Shown: positions 25,564 to 33,573 of the stretch, piece by piece
Numbering within the stretch: position 1 is the stretch's first letter
How the letters are laid out: each line of letters starts with the position of its first letter
NCBI RefSeq assembly: GCF_022352215.1
Contig: NZ_JAKRWF010000001.1
Location: 2,033,522 to 2,097,521, forward strand
DNA: 64,000 nt
Direction: 5' to 3'
From: Flavihumibacter cheonanensis
Lineage (GTDB): Bacteria; Bacteroidota; Bacteroidia; Chitinophagales; Chitinophagaceae
Program-made: the position numbers and the translations under genes
The notes under the pieces: generated by a model
What the model saw: the letters and a program-made list of their open reading frames with translations, nothing else
Database searches by the model: none
Told to the model about the DNA's origin: nothing

Positions 25564-27915
25564 ATGAAAAAAATGTTTTTGGGGATATGCGCATCCATGT
25601 TATGTATCCCTCTTTTTGCTCAAATCAGACCAATTGTTATTGCCGACCAGCAAACCCGTAAACCCCTTGGCAGGGCCAGCCTGGAATGGCCCGACGGGTC
25701 CGGCAGGATTAGTGACGAACAAGGCAAAATCAGCCTCAATGCACCATCCGGTTCTGCTGTTATTTCCAGTGTGGGATACCGGCCTGCAGTTGTACAGTTT
25801 CCAGTTAGTGGTGATACTATTTTTCTTGAGCCCCTGAATCTTTTTCTTGAGCCAGTGGAAGTAACTGCCCTCAGGGCCGGTGACAAAGCCCCCTTTGCAC
25901 GTACGAATATATCTGCCAAAGACCTGGCGAAACAAAACCTGGGACAGGACCTACCCTTTCTCCTAAACCAGACTCCTTCTGTGGTAGTCAGTTCAGATGC
26001 CGGCAATGGCGTGGGTTATACAGGAATCCGGATTCGCGGTTCTGATGCCACGCGCATCAATATGACCCTGAATGGCATTCCGTATAATGATGCCGAAAGC
26101 CAGGGCATGTTCCTGGTTAACCTGCCTGATTTTGCTTCTTCCGTTGGGAGCATCCAGGTGCAGCGCGGGGTTGGTACCTCCAGCAATGGTGCCGGAGCAT
26201 TTGGCGCCACCCTGAACCTGAGCACCAATGAATTCCGTGAGGAACGATATGCAGAAATCAACAACAGTTACGGCTCTTTTAATACCTGGAAAAACACGGT
26301 GAAACTGGGTTCCGGACTAATAGGAGATCATTTTACGATAGATGCCCGCCTATCCCGGATCAACAGCGATGGGTATGTAGACCGGGCCAGTACCGATTTG
26401 CAATCCTTTTATCTTTCGGGTGCCTATCTCACGGAGAAATCAAGTCTGCGACTCAATGTGTTTTCTGGTAAAGAGAAAACCTACCAGGCCTGGAATGGCA
26501 TTCTTCAATCAGAGGCAAGAGGTCCCAACCGTAGGTTTAACAGTGCGGGTACTGAGAAGCCAGGTAGCCCTTACAACAATGAAACGGATAATTACCAGCA
26601 GGATCATTATCAACTCTTCTTTAACCACTCCGTATCAGAGCAGCTTTCCTTTAATACTGCTGCCTTTCTGACCCGCGGTCGGGGTTACTATGAGCAATAC
26701 AAAGCAGGAGAAGATTATGAGGATTATGGACTGAACTACCCAATAATCAATGGGAGTCCGGTTACCAGTACAGATCTCATCCGGCAGCTTTGGTTGGATA
26801 ATTATTTCTATGGAGGCATCTATTCGGTTCAGTACAAAAAGAAAGGAACCGGCATTACTGTTGGGGGTGCCATTACCCGGTATGATGGAGATCATTATGG
26901 AAGGGTTATCTGGGCTGAAAATGCCATCGCACCCGGACATGAGTGGTATAACAATGATGCCCGGAAAACTGACTTTAACATGTATGCCAAGTGGACCCAG
27001 CAACTGGGTAAAAGATGGCAAAGTTTCCTGGATATCCAGGGCCGCACCGTTGAGTATAAGATCAGTGGATTCAGAAATAATCCGGGCCTAAGTACGGATA
27101 ACAGTTACCAGTTTTTTAATCCCAAAATCGGAATCAGTTATGCTCACCAGGGCTGGCAGGCATTTGCTTCTTATGCAATCGCCAATAAGGAACCCAATCG
27201 GGATGATTTTGAAGCAGGGCTGACACAACAACCCAAACCGGAGCGATTACAGGACCTGGAAATTGGAGTGGAAAGAACATCTGGCCGATATAGCTGGGGT
27301 GCTACGTTGTATTACATGAATTACCGCGACCAACTGGTGTTAACCGGAAGAATCAATGATGTGGGAGCTTACGCAAGAACCAATATTGACAGGAGTTATC
27401 GCCTGGGATTGGAATTGCAGGGTAGTTACAAAGCAAGTTCCTGGTTGAAGCTCACCGGGAATCTGACGCTCAGTGAAAACAAAGTGCTTGACTTTGAAGA
27501 ATTCTATGACGACTATGATGAAGGCACGCAGAAATCAGTAAAGTATGAGAAAACAGATATCTCTTTTTCACCTGCTTTAATGGGTAGTGCAACAGCCATT
27601 CTTACTCCCATCAAAAATGGAGAGATCGCCCTGATCGGAAAATATGTTGGAAGGCAATACCTGGATAATACATCCAACAGGAACAGGAGCCTGGATGCAT
27701 TTTACACCCAGGATCTTCGGTTGTCCTATACAGTGAAAGGCAAAGCGGTAAAGGATTTAACCATGATCTTTCAGATCAATAACCTGTTCAACAAACTGTA
27801 TGAACCAAATGGTTATACCTTCAGTTATATCTTCAACCAGGAACTGATCACGGAAAATTACGTATACCCCATGGCGGGAATTAACTTTATGGGTGGCGTA
27901 AATATCAGGTTGTGA
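25564..27915 (+). CDS. TonB-dependent receptor, predicted thiamin/TPP-related uptake
   Basis: 783 aa. Signal peptide (about 1-19, ending PLFAQ); a carboxypeptidase-like N-terminal domain (about 20-95); a plug domain (about 110-225, with the TPSVVVSSDAGNGVGYTGIRIRGSDATR and NGIPYNDAESQGMF motifs); and a beta barrel to the C-terminus (VNIRL, ending as outer-membrane barrels do). TonB-box is not obvious. Preceded by a TPP riboswitch, so the natural prediction is import of thiamin, TPP or a precursor; this is inferred from regulation and not from the receptor sequence. The transported molecule could also be another thiamin-pathway compound. Energised by a TonB/ExbBD motor. Confidence 0.88.
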   Translation: MKKMFLGICASMLCIPLFAQIRPIVIADQQTRKPLGRASLEWPDGSGRISDEQGKISLNAPSGSAVISSVGYRPAVVQFPVSGDTIFLEPLNLFLEPVEVTALRAGDKAPFARTNISAKDLAKQNLGQDLPFLLNQTPSVVVSSDAGNGVGYTGIRIRGSDATRINMTLNGIPYNDAESQGMFLVNLPDFASSVGSIQVQRGVGTSSNGAGAFGATLNLSTNEFREERYAEINNSYGSFNTWKNTVKLGSGLIGDHFTIDARLSRINSDGYVDRASTDLQSFYLSGAYLTEKSSLRLNVFSGKEKTYQAWNGILQSEARGPNRRFNSAGTEKPGSPYNNETDNYQQDHYQLFFNHSVSEQLSFNTAAFLTRGRGYYEQYKAGEDYEDYGLNYPIINGSPVTSTDLIRQLWLDNYFYGGIYSVQYKKKGTGITVGGAITRYDGDHYGRVIWAENAIAPGHEWYNNDARKTDFNMYAKWTQQLGKRWQSFLDIQGRTVEYKISGFRNNPGLSTDNSYQFFNPKIGISYAHQGWQAFASYAIANKEPNRDDFEAGLTQQPKPERLQDLEIGVERTSGRYSWGATLYYMNYRDQLVLTGRINDVGAYARTNIDRSYRLGLELQGSYKASSWLKLTGNLTLSENKVLDFEEFYDDYDEGTQKSVKYEKTDISFSPALMGSATAILTPIKNGEIALIGKYVGRQYLDNTSNRNRSLDAFYTQDLRLSYTVKGKAVKDLTMIFQINNLFNKLYEPNGYTFSYIFNQELITENYVYPMAGINFMGGVNIRL

Positions 27916-27955
27916 GTTGTACGAGGTAAATATCCCGGTATATTTCCTATTTAAA

Positions 27956-28000
27956 AATTTGGCATTTGGCACTATTTAGGATAGTGCTAAATGCCAAATT
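27956..28000. repeat. Long inverted repeat (20-bp arms, 5-nt loop)
   Basis: Left arm 27956-27975 and right arm 27981-28000 are complementary at 19 of 20 positions, the remaining one being G-T. No T-tract follows. It lies between the TonB receptor gene and the small ORF at 28010. It may be a stabilising 3' end for the receptor transcript or a Rho-type end; either is inference. Confidence 0.85.
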
Positions 28001-28009
28001 CCGTATCTA

Positions 28010-28087
28010 ATGAAAAAAACCATTGTAATCAATGTATTGATCATTTTGATCTTTTACATCCTGTTCAGTCTTGCAGCCGGAAAGTAA
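28010..28087 (+). CDS. Possible small single-helix membrane protein (25 aa)
   Basis: Twenty-five codons from ATG to TAA: MKKTIVINVLIILIFYILFS then LAAGK. The sequence is a basic N-terminus plus one hydrophobic helix. The start is immediately after a 20-bp hairpin. There is no family I can name and no obvious ribosome site, so it may not be translated. It reads toward the convergent rhodanese gene, ending 9 nt from its stop. Confidence 0.4.
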   Translation: MKKTIVINVLIILIFYILFSLAAGK

Positions 28088-28096
28088 CGGTGAAGC

Positions 28097-28405
28097 CTAG
28101 CTGCCGAATTTTTCCTGCCAGGCCAGCATACCGCCTTCCAGGTTTTTGGTATTGGTGAAACCCATCGATTCCAAAATCAGGCAGGCGGTCATGCTTCTTT
28201 TACCACTCCTGCAATGCAGGATAACTTCTTCATCTTTAAGCGGCATCAACTCATCCACATCCATCATCTGGAAACGTCCCAGTGGAATAAGTTTTGCTCC
28301 AATATTAAAGGCTTCAAACTCTTCCGGCTCACGAACATCTATGATATGCAGTTTCTCTCCTGCATCCATTCTTGCTTTCAATTCTTCAACGGTAATAATA
28401 TCCAT
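28097..28405 (-). CDS. Rhodanese-like domain protein
   Basis: 102 aa, a single rhodanese domain. Starts MDIITVEELKARMDAG; the motif IDVREPEEFEAFNIGAKLIPLG is the standard second element, and the active-site loop CRSGKRS (Cys near residue 66) is intact, so sulfur transfer is possible. Cytoplasmic. Stand-alone rhodaneses of this length carry persulfide sulfur for many pathways; the partner is unknown. Lies 11 nt after the PASTA gene, same strand; probably same transcript. Confidence 0.9.
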   Translation of the reverse strand: MDIITVEELKARMDAGEKLHIIDVREPEEFEAFNIGAKLIPLGRFQMMDVDELMPLKDEEVILHCRSGKRSMTACLILESMGFTNTKNLEGGMLAWQEKFGS

Positions 28406-28416
28406 ATGGCAACAGT

Positions 28417-29247
28417 TTAATAATTATTTTCTACAGGAGTCACAACTCGCGGAGTTGTTGCAGTGGTGTCACGCACTGGTTTTTTGGTGCTCAGCCAGAT
28501 ATCAATCATTTGTCCGGGTCGGATTCTGTTTGCTCTGCGGTCGGCAGTTAATCGATCCGGGCTTTGCCTGTACACAAAAGCAGTGGAAGTATCCTTAACA
28601 TCCGGATCCAGTACAATGGCGCCAAAATTAATGCCGCTGGTTTGCAGCAGATCCCGGGCACCTGAATAAGTTAAACCAAATAAATCAGGAACAGCCATAT
28701 CCACGTTGGAAAGTCCACTGCCCAATACCAATGAAATAGGCGTACCCATCGGCAGTTTGGTTCCTGCCTTAATCTCTTTTCCATCATACTTCTGAACCAG
28801 CACGGAATTTTTGGCGAAATCCGGCCGATAGCTGGTATCACCCATCTTTAATCCAAATTGTTTCAGCACGATAGCAGCATTGCGTATACTCATCCCAACC
28901 AGGTTGGGCATCACTACTTCAGGAGGTACCGCCCGGTTTACAGTGAGGTAGATGGTACGATTGGATTTTACTTTGGATTCAGACTCCGGGAACTGGCGGA
29001 TTACAGCCAGGGGCTTAACAGTGTCTCTGTAAATAGAGTCCTGGATTACCACTTCAAAACCTTCGGCCTCCAAAGAAGAAGTTGCTTCCTCCAATAGTTT
29101 CCCGGTTACATTGGGAACCTCAACCTCTTCACCATGGCGGGTAAAAAAATCAAGGGAACTGAAAAATGCCAGTACGATTACTGCAACAATTGCAAAAGCT
29201 ATTAAAAGGCTAACCCAGAGTGGTTTTTTTGTAATGGATTGGAACAC
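28417..29247 (-). CDS. PASTA domain membrane protein
   Basis: 276 aa. One transmembrane helix near residues 10-31, then three extracytoplasmic PASTA domains (about 42-105, 110-180 and 183-253), recognised by VEVPNVTGKLLEEATSSLEA, VVMPNLVGMSIRNAAIVLKQ and MAVPDLFGLTYSGARDLLQT. The C-terminal tail is Thr/Pro-rich. PASTA domains bind peptidoglycan muropeptides or beta-lactams in Ser/Thr kinases and PBPs. Here no kinase or transpeptidase domain is attached, so it may be a wall-anchored sensor or scaffold. The gene lies 45 nt after ddl, consistent with a cell-wall function. Confidence 0.9.
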   Translation of the reverse strand: MFQSITKKPLWVSLLIAFAIVAVIVLAFFSSLDFFTRHGEEVEVPNVTGKLLEEATSSLEAEGFEVVIQDSIYRDTVKPLAVIRQFPESESKVKSNRTIYLTVNRAVPPEVVMPNLVGMSIRNAAIVLKQFGLKMGDTSYRPDFAKNSVLVQKYDGKEIKAGTKLPMGTPISLVLGSGLSNVDMAVPDLFGLTYSGARDLLQTSGINFGAIVLDPDVKDTSTAFVYRQSPDRLTADRRANRIRPGQMIDIWLSTKKPVRDTTATTPRVVTPVENNY

Positions 29248-29292
29248 GAATTAGTATATTTTTTAAAGGATCGGATTCAAAGAAAAGTAAAA

Positions 29293-30285
29293 TTATTTAT
29301 CTGTCAAGGCTTCTTCAATGAGAGCCGAGTAAAAGTCGCGCAATGTCCAACCCATTGCCCTTACCTGCTGGGGCACAATACTGGCCTCACTTTGTCCGGG
29401 TACCGTATTAATTTCCAACATATAAGGTTCTGCTTCCAGTTCATTGTAAATGAAGTCGATCCGGATAATTCCCCGGCAGTTAAAAACTTCATAAACCCGG
29501 CGGGCAGCCGAACGAATTTTAACTGCAATGTCTTCATCTACCTGGGCAGGTGTGATTTCTTCACTGAGTCCCTGGTATTTAGCTTCAAAATCAAAAAACT
29601 CCTTTTTGGTGATGACTTCTGTAAAGGGCAGGGTTACAATCTCACCTTTTTGGCGAAATACACCAATTGTGAATTCCCTGCCGGAGATAAACTCTTCTAC
29701 CAATACCTGCTCATCTTCCCGGAATGCTTTCTCGAGCGCATCAGCCAGGTCTCCCGGATCTGTTACCTTACTCATCCCGATACTGCTTCCACCATTGTTT
29801 GGCTTAACAAAAACCGGCATCTGGAGCTGAGCTGCAATACTGGCCGGAGCCATGGGACGATCTCTGAACAAGTGCAGTGATCTAGCCACTTTAATTCCTG
29901 CAAAAGCGGCAACAGCCACTGTATAACGCTTGTTGAAAGTAAGAGCTGAAGTGGCAGCATCACAGCTTGTATAGGGAATACCCAGCATATCAAAATAACC
30001 CTGCAGTTTACCATCTTCTCCAGGCGTACCATGGATACCAATCAGGGCTGCATCAAATTGAATTCGTTGGGTTTCAAGAGGAATCGTGAAATCATTTTTA
30101 TCAATTGCAATTTCAACGCCAGCTGCTGTTTTATACCACCAGCCATCGGGTCGGATATCTATCTGGTAGACATCAAATTTATCGGTATCAACATTCTTTT
30201 CAATTGTGAGGGCAGATTTGTAAGAAATTTCAGCTTCTCCGGAATAACCACCGGTAAGAAATGCGATCACAGGTCGCGTGTTCAT
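29293..30285 (-). CDS. ddl: D-alanine--D-alanine ligase
   Basis: 330 aa. Joins two D-Ala residues with ATP, for peptidoglycan stem peptides. ATP-grasp fold: N-terminal motif VIAFLTGGYSGEAEISYKSA (with GGYSGE), IGIHGTPGEDGKLQGYFDMLGIPY (substrate-binding HG..GED), central domain with FVKPNNGGSSIGMSKV, and the C-terminal metal site FIYNELEAEPYMLEINTVPGQSEAS. Length is typical. The next genes on the same strand are PASTA and rhodanese proteins. No close exact -7 box was found upstream. Confidence 0.96.
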   Translation of the reverse strand: MNTRPVIAFLTGGYSGEAEISYKSALTIEKNVDTDKFDVYQIDIRPDGWWYKTAAGVEIAIDKNDFTIPLETQRIQFDAALIGIHGTPGEDGKLQGYFDMLGIPYTSCDAATSALTFNKRYTVAVAAFAGIKVARSLHLFRDRPMAPASIAAQLQMPVFVKPNNGGSSIGMSKVTDPGDLADALEKAFREDEQVLVEEFISGREFTIGVFRQKGEIVTLPFTEVITKKEFFDFEAKYQGLSEEITPAQVDEDIAVKIRSAARRVYEVFNCRGIIRIDFIYNELEAEPYMLEINTVPGQSEASIVPQQVRAMGWTLRDFYSALIEEALTDK

Positions 30286-30307
30286 GAATTTTTCAGTTGG
30301 ATGTTAA

Positions 30308-30336
30308 TAAAAAGGTGAAGGATTGTTTCCTTCACC
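30308..30336 (-). terminator. Terminator downstream of the ferredoxin gene
   Basis: A perfect 9-bp stem (GGTGAAGGA/TCCTTCACC, 30314-30322 and 30328-30336) is followed on the minus strand by TTTTT. It ends transcription from the ferredoxin gene before ddl. Confidence 0.75.
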
Positions 30337-30441
30337 CGTTACCTGGCGGGAAATATCACCCACCTATAAAAAGTAGCATAGCTACTAGTAAACGCTTTCA
30401 GTTCTAAGTTCGAAAATTACTCTGAAACAGGAAAATAAATT

Positions 30442-30789
30442 TTAGAGATGCAGGCGTTCTTTTTTAGCCATCAGTTCATCAACGGTTTCCTGGTACATTT
30501 CATCAGGAACACAGCAGTCAACCGGACAAACTGCAGCACACTGAGGTTCTTCGTGGAAGCCCTGGCATTCGGTGCACTTATTGGGAACAATATAATAGGT
30601 ATCTACGCTGATTGGAGAATTCCGCTGGTCTGCATCCAGGACAGATCCATCCATCAGGGTAAAACTTCCCTTTACAGAAGTGCCATCGCTAAGGGCCCAT
30701 TCAACGCCACCTTCGTAAATCGCATTATTGGGACATTCCGGTTCGCAGGCACCGCAATTGATACATTCTTCAGTTATTTTGATTGCCAT
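30442..30789 (-). CDS. 4Fe-4S dicluster ferredoxin
   Basis: 115 aa. Two CxxCxxCxxxCP-type cluster sites: CINCGACEPECP at about residues 10-21, and C-TEC...C-AAVCPVDCC near 73-94, so two [4Fe-4S] clusters. An insert of about 45 residues lies between them, as in the Bacteroidetes form of this protein. It is a cytoplasmic electron carrier. It is divergent from an acyl-CoA reductase (LuxC-like) gene, 57 nt away, which suggests, but does not prove, a shared function. The gene is monocistronic with a terminator 106-134 nt past its stop. Confidence 0.93.
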   Translation of the reverse strand: MAIKITEECINCGACEPECPNNAIYEGGVEWALSDGTSVKGSFTLMDGSVLDADQRNSPISVDTYYIVPNKCTECQGFHEEPQCAAVCPVDCCVPDEMYQETVDELMAKKERLHL

Positions 30790-30819
30790 GTTTTATAGAT
30801 TAATGGGTTCGAGATGAGT

Positions 30820-30827
30820 TAACTTTG
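30820..30827 (+). promoter_or_regulatory. -7 box of the acyl-CoA reductase gene
   Basis: TAACTTTG matches TAnnTTTG exactly and ends 19 nt before the ATG at 30847. No convincing -33 TTG at the usual spacing was seen. Confidence 0.5.
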
Positions 30828-30846
30828 CACGCAAATTTAGAGGTAC

Positions 30847-31848
30847 ATGTTGAATTTACAACACCGGATTGATTTATTGGTTCAGCTGGGGGCATTTATA
30901 TTAGCCAATCCACCGGAATGGCAGGAGGCAAAAGCACGTGCGCATGCTGCAAATGCCTGGTTCATCCCTGAATTCATTGAGTTGGCCTCGAATACCATTG
31001 CCACCCAGTTTTTAAGTCGCCCTGTATTGGAAGCCATCGCAACAGAATATTCAGTACCTGATTTACCGGCCAACCCCAAAACGGTCGGGATTGTAATGGC
31101 CGGGAATATTCCACTGGTAGGCTTTCACGACTGGTTATGTGTATATCTGGCGGGGCATAATGCCCGGGTAAAATTATCTTCCAGGGATACCATTCTCTTA
31201 TCTTTTCTGATAACAAAGCTGAATGAATGGGACCCGGCGTGCAAAGGCACCACAGAATTTGCTGAATTATTAAAAGGATGTGATGCCTATATCGCTACCG
31301 GATCTGATAACAGTGGCCGCTATTTTGAGTACTATTTCAATAAATATCCTCATATCATCCGTCGGAACCGAACCTCGGTAGCTATCCTGGATGGCTCAGA
31401 AATCAAAGAAGAATTGGATTTGCTGGCAGATGACACGCATCTCTATTTCGGATTGGGCTGCAGAAATGTTACCAAATTATACGTTCCAAAGGACTATTCT
31501 TTTGAGCCCATACTGGAATCCATGAGAAAGTACGGTTACTTTTTTGACCATTCCAAGTATAAAAACAACTACGATTATCAGTTGGCGCTACACCTGTTAA
31601 ACAATCAGTACTATATGACAAATGGATCGGTCCTGCTCTCAGAAAACCAGGCGCTGTATTCACCGATCAGCCAGCTGAATTATGAATTCTATCTGGAAAA
31701 AACAGCGGTTGAGCAGCAACTTGAGAATAATCAGGGTGTACAATGCGTTGTAGGACATGGACACACGGCTTTTGGCCAGGCGCAGTGCCCCGGATGGAAA
31801 GATTATGCCGACGGAATTGACACAATGACATTTTTGGTAACTTTATAA
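30847..31848 (+). CDS. Acyl-CoA reductase (LuxC-like)
   Basis: 333 aa, with the acyl-CoA reductase motifs TVGIVMAGNIPLVGFHDWLCVYLAGH (nucleotide-binding region, about residues 78-103), ATGSDNSGRYFEYYFNKYPHIIRRNRTSVAIL, and FGLGCRNVTKLYVP, in which the Cys near 202 is in the position of the catalytic Cys of the LuxC family. The enzyme reduces acyl-CoA to aldehyde with NADPH. Shorter than LuxC from luminous bacteria (about 480 aa), as is usual in Bacteroidetes. Role unknown; no luciferase here. Confidence 0.88.
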   Translation: MLNLQHRIDLLVQLGAFILANPPEWQEAKARAHAANAWFIPEFIELASNTIATQFLSRPVLEAIATEYSVPDLPANPKTVGIVMAGNIPLVGFHDWLCVYLAGHNARVKLSSRDTILLSFLITKLNEWDPACKGTTEFAELLKGCDAYIATGSDNSGRYFEYYFNKYPHIIRRNRTSVAILDGSEIKEELDLLADDTHLYFGLGCRNVTKLYVPKDYSFEPILESMRKYGYFFDHSKYKNNYDYQLALHLLNNQYYMTNGSVLLSENQALYSPISQLNYEFYLEKTAVEQQLENNQGVQCVVGHGHTAFGQAQCPGWKDYADGIDTMTFLVTL

Positions 31849-32001
31849 GCCTGTCCTGACAAGGTTCCAGTGATCTACGAAGACCTTAGTAAAACTTCTG
31901 TTAAACTGGAAGGCCGTGCAACTGAAAAGGTGTCGGCTTCGTTATTTTGTAAGAGTCAGGCATATGCTTTGACGAACAAAAAGAAAAAAAGGAAGAATCA
32001 T

Positions 32002-33486
32002 ATGAAACTACAGCAAATTGTACCCGTAATCCTGATCAGCGCGGTTACATCGGTAGGAAGTATGTGGGCCTACAACAAGTATGTAGGTGTGGAGAGAGTG
32101 GTTTATAACAGCTCCGATAGTAATCGTATCCCCTCAAATTATGCCGGATTTTTTGATGGCGTAAACAATTCCCCCACCGATTTCAGCCAGGCGGCAGAGG
32201 CAGCAACTCCAGCTACGGTGCACATCAAGACCAAAGCTACCCGAACGGCGAGTAATAACCTGCCCAGGAGAAGTCCCCTGTTTGATCTTTTCGGGTTTGA
32301 CTGGGATGAGGGAATGACCCCTCGCAGTATGCCGCAAATGGCATCTGGTTCAGGAGCCATCATCAGTGATGACGGGTATATTGTTACCAATAACCACGTA
32401 ATTGACGGTGCCGATGAAATTACGGTAACCATGAGTGACAAGAAGACCTACAAAGCTCGGCTGGTGGGTGCGGACCCAAGCAGTGATCTGGCGGTGCTGA
32501 AAATAGATGCTAAAAATCTGCCCTTCCTGCTGTATGGAAATTCAGACGATGTAAAAGTGGGACAATGGGTACTGGCTATCGGTTATCCGTTGAACCTTCA
32601 GACCACAGTAACTGCAGGTATTGTAAGTGCGAAAAGTCGTACGCTGGAAATCAACCGCCGGCAGAGTAATACGCCAATAGAATCCTTTATTCAGACAGAT
32701 GCTGCAGTGAACCCTGGAAACAGTGGTGGTCCGCTGGTAAATACTGCCGGTCACCTGATTGGTATTAACTCAGCCATCGCCTCCCCTACCGGATCCTATG
32801 CAGGTTATTCTTTTACGATTCCGGTAAACATGGTAAAGAAAATTGTAGCTGACCTGATGAAATTCGGAACCGTTCAGAGAGCTTATTTGGGTATTAACTA
32901 TGCACCGGATAACCTGAGCGAGGAAGTGAAAAAGCAGGAAGGCATCACCAGTGGTAATGGAGTATATGTACTGGATGTAACGAAGGATGGAGCAGCTGCT
33001 GCATCCGGCATTAAAAAAGGGGACATCATCACCCGCATCAATAATGCTCCTGTAACATCTGGTGCTGAAATGGTAGGACAGATTGCGACATATCGTCCTG
33101 GCGACAGGGTGAAAATTGGTTTTGTTCGCGATGGCAAAGAAATGATCAAGGAAGTAACCCTGCGTAACAGCAGTGGAACCACTGAGATAGTAAAAGTAAG
33201 TGTACTGGATAAACTGGGTGCTGAGTTTGGTAATATCGATGCGAAACTGGCCAAGGAAATGGGAGTTCGTGGTGGCGTGATTGTGAAAAGCATTTCCGAA
33301 AGTGGCGCCTTTAGCAAGACCCGGATGGAAGCTGGTTTTGTTATCCTGAAAGTAAATGGAAAGGAAGTGAGCAGTATTGATCAGTTCCGGGCAGAATTGG
33401 AAAAAGCGGGTAATTCGGTAACGCTGGATGGAATGTATCCTGGTTATGAGGGCGTGTTCCGGTATCCGATGAAGATAGTGGAGTGA
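32002..33486 (+). CDS. HtrA/DegP-type serine protease
   Basis: 494 aa from the ATG at 32002, chosen because GGAAG lies just upstream and the protein then begins with a signal-anchor (MKLQQIVPVILISAVTSVGS). An open frame extends to 31870 but has no family similarity. Catalytic triad: His132 (TNNHVIDG), Asp162 (DPSSDLAV) and Ser241 (NPGNSGGP). Two PDZ domains follow (about 290-390 and 405-490). HtrA proteins degrade or refold misfolded envelope proteins. Periplasmic, probably membrane-tethered. A strong terminator is present after the gene. Confidence 0.95.
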   Translation: MKLQQIVPVILISAVTSVGSMWAYNKYVGVERVVYNSSDSNRIPSNYAGFFDGVNNSPTDFSQAAEAATPATVHIKTKATRTASNNLPRRSPLFDLFGFDWDEGMTPRSMPQMASGSGAIISDDGYIVTNNHVIDGADEITVTMSDKKTYKARLVGADPSSDLAVLKIDAKNLPFLLYGNSDDVKVGQWVLAIGYPLNLQTTVTAGIVSAKSRTLEINRRQSNTPIESFIQTDAAVNPGNSGGPLVNTAGHLIGINSAIASPTGSYAGYSFTIPVNMVKKIVADLMKFGTVQRAYLGINYAPDNLSEEVKKQEGITSGNGVYVLDVTKDGAAAASGIKKGDIITRINNAPVTSGAEMVGQIATYRPGDRVKIGFVRDGKEMIKEVTLRNSSGTTEIVKVSVLDKLGAEFGNIDAKLAKEMGVRGGVIVKSISESGAFSKTRMEAGFVILKVNGKEVSSIDQFRAELEKAGNSVTLDGMYPGYEGVFRYPMKIVE

Positions 33487-33532
33487 GGAATGGAAGAAGG
33501 AGGAATGGAGGAAAGGAAAAAAGGAGAAGGTA
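33487..33532. repeat. Purine-rich imperfect GGA repeats
   Basis: The strand after the htrA stop is almost all A and G, with repeated GGAATGGA-, GGAGGAA- and GGAAAGG-like words. Similar purine repeats occur at 63883-63921. Confidence 0.6.
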
Positions 33533-33540
33533 ATTAATTC

Positions 33541-33571
33541 GGGCGATCCTGGTTGGATCGCCCTTTTTTTT
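33541..33571 (+). terminator. Rho-independent terminator of htrA
   Basis: A perfect 9-bp stem, GGGCGATCC (33541-33549) with GGATCGCCC (33555-33563), loop of 5, followed by eight T. It lies 54 nt after the htrA stop and just before the stop of the convergent GH13 gene. Confidence 0.95.
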
Positions 33572-33573
33572 AC

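Noticed and set aside
31870..32001. N-terminal extension of HtrA
   Set aside because: The added residues show no signal peptide or family similarity, whereas the ATG at 32002 has GGAAG upstream and starts a signal-anchor.
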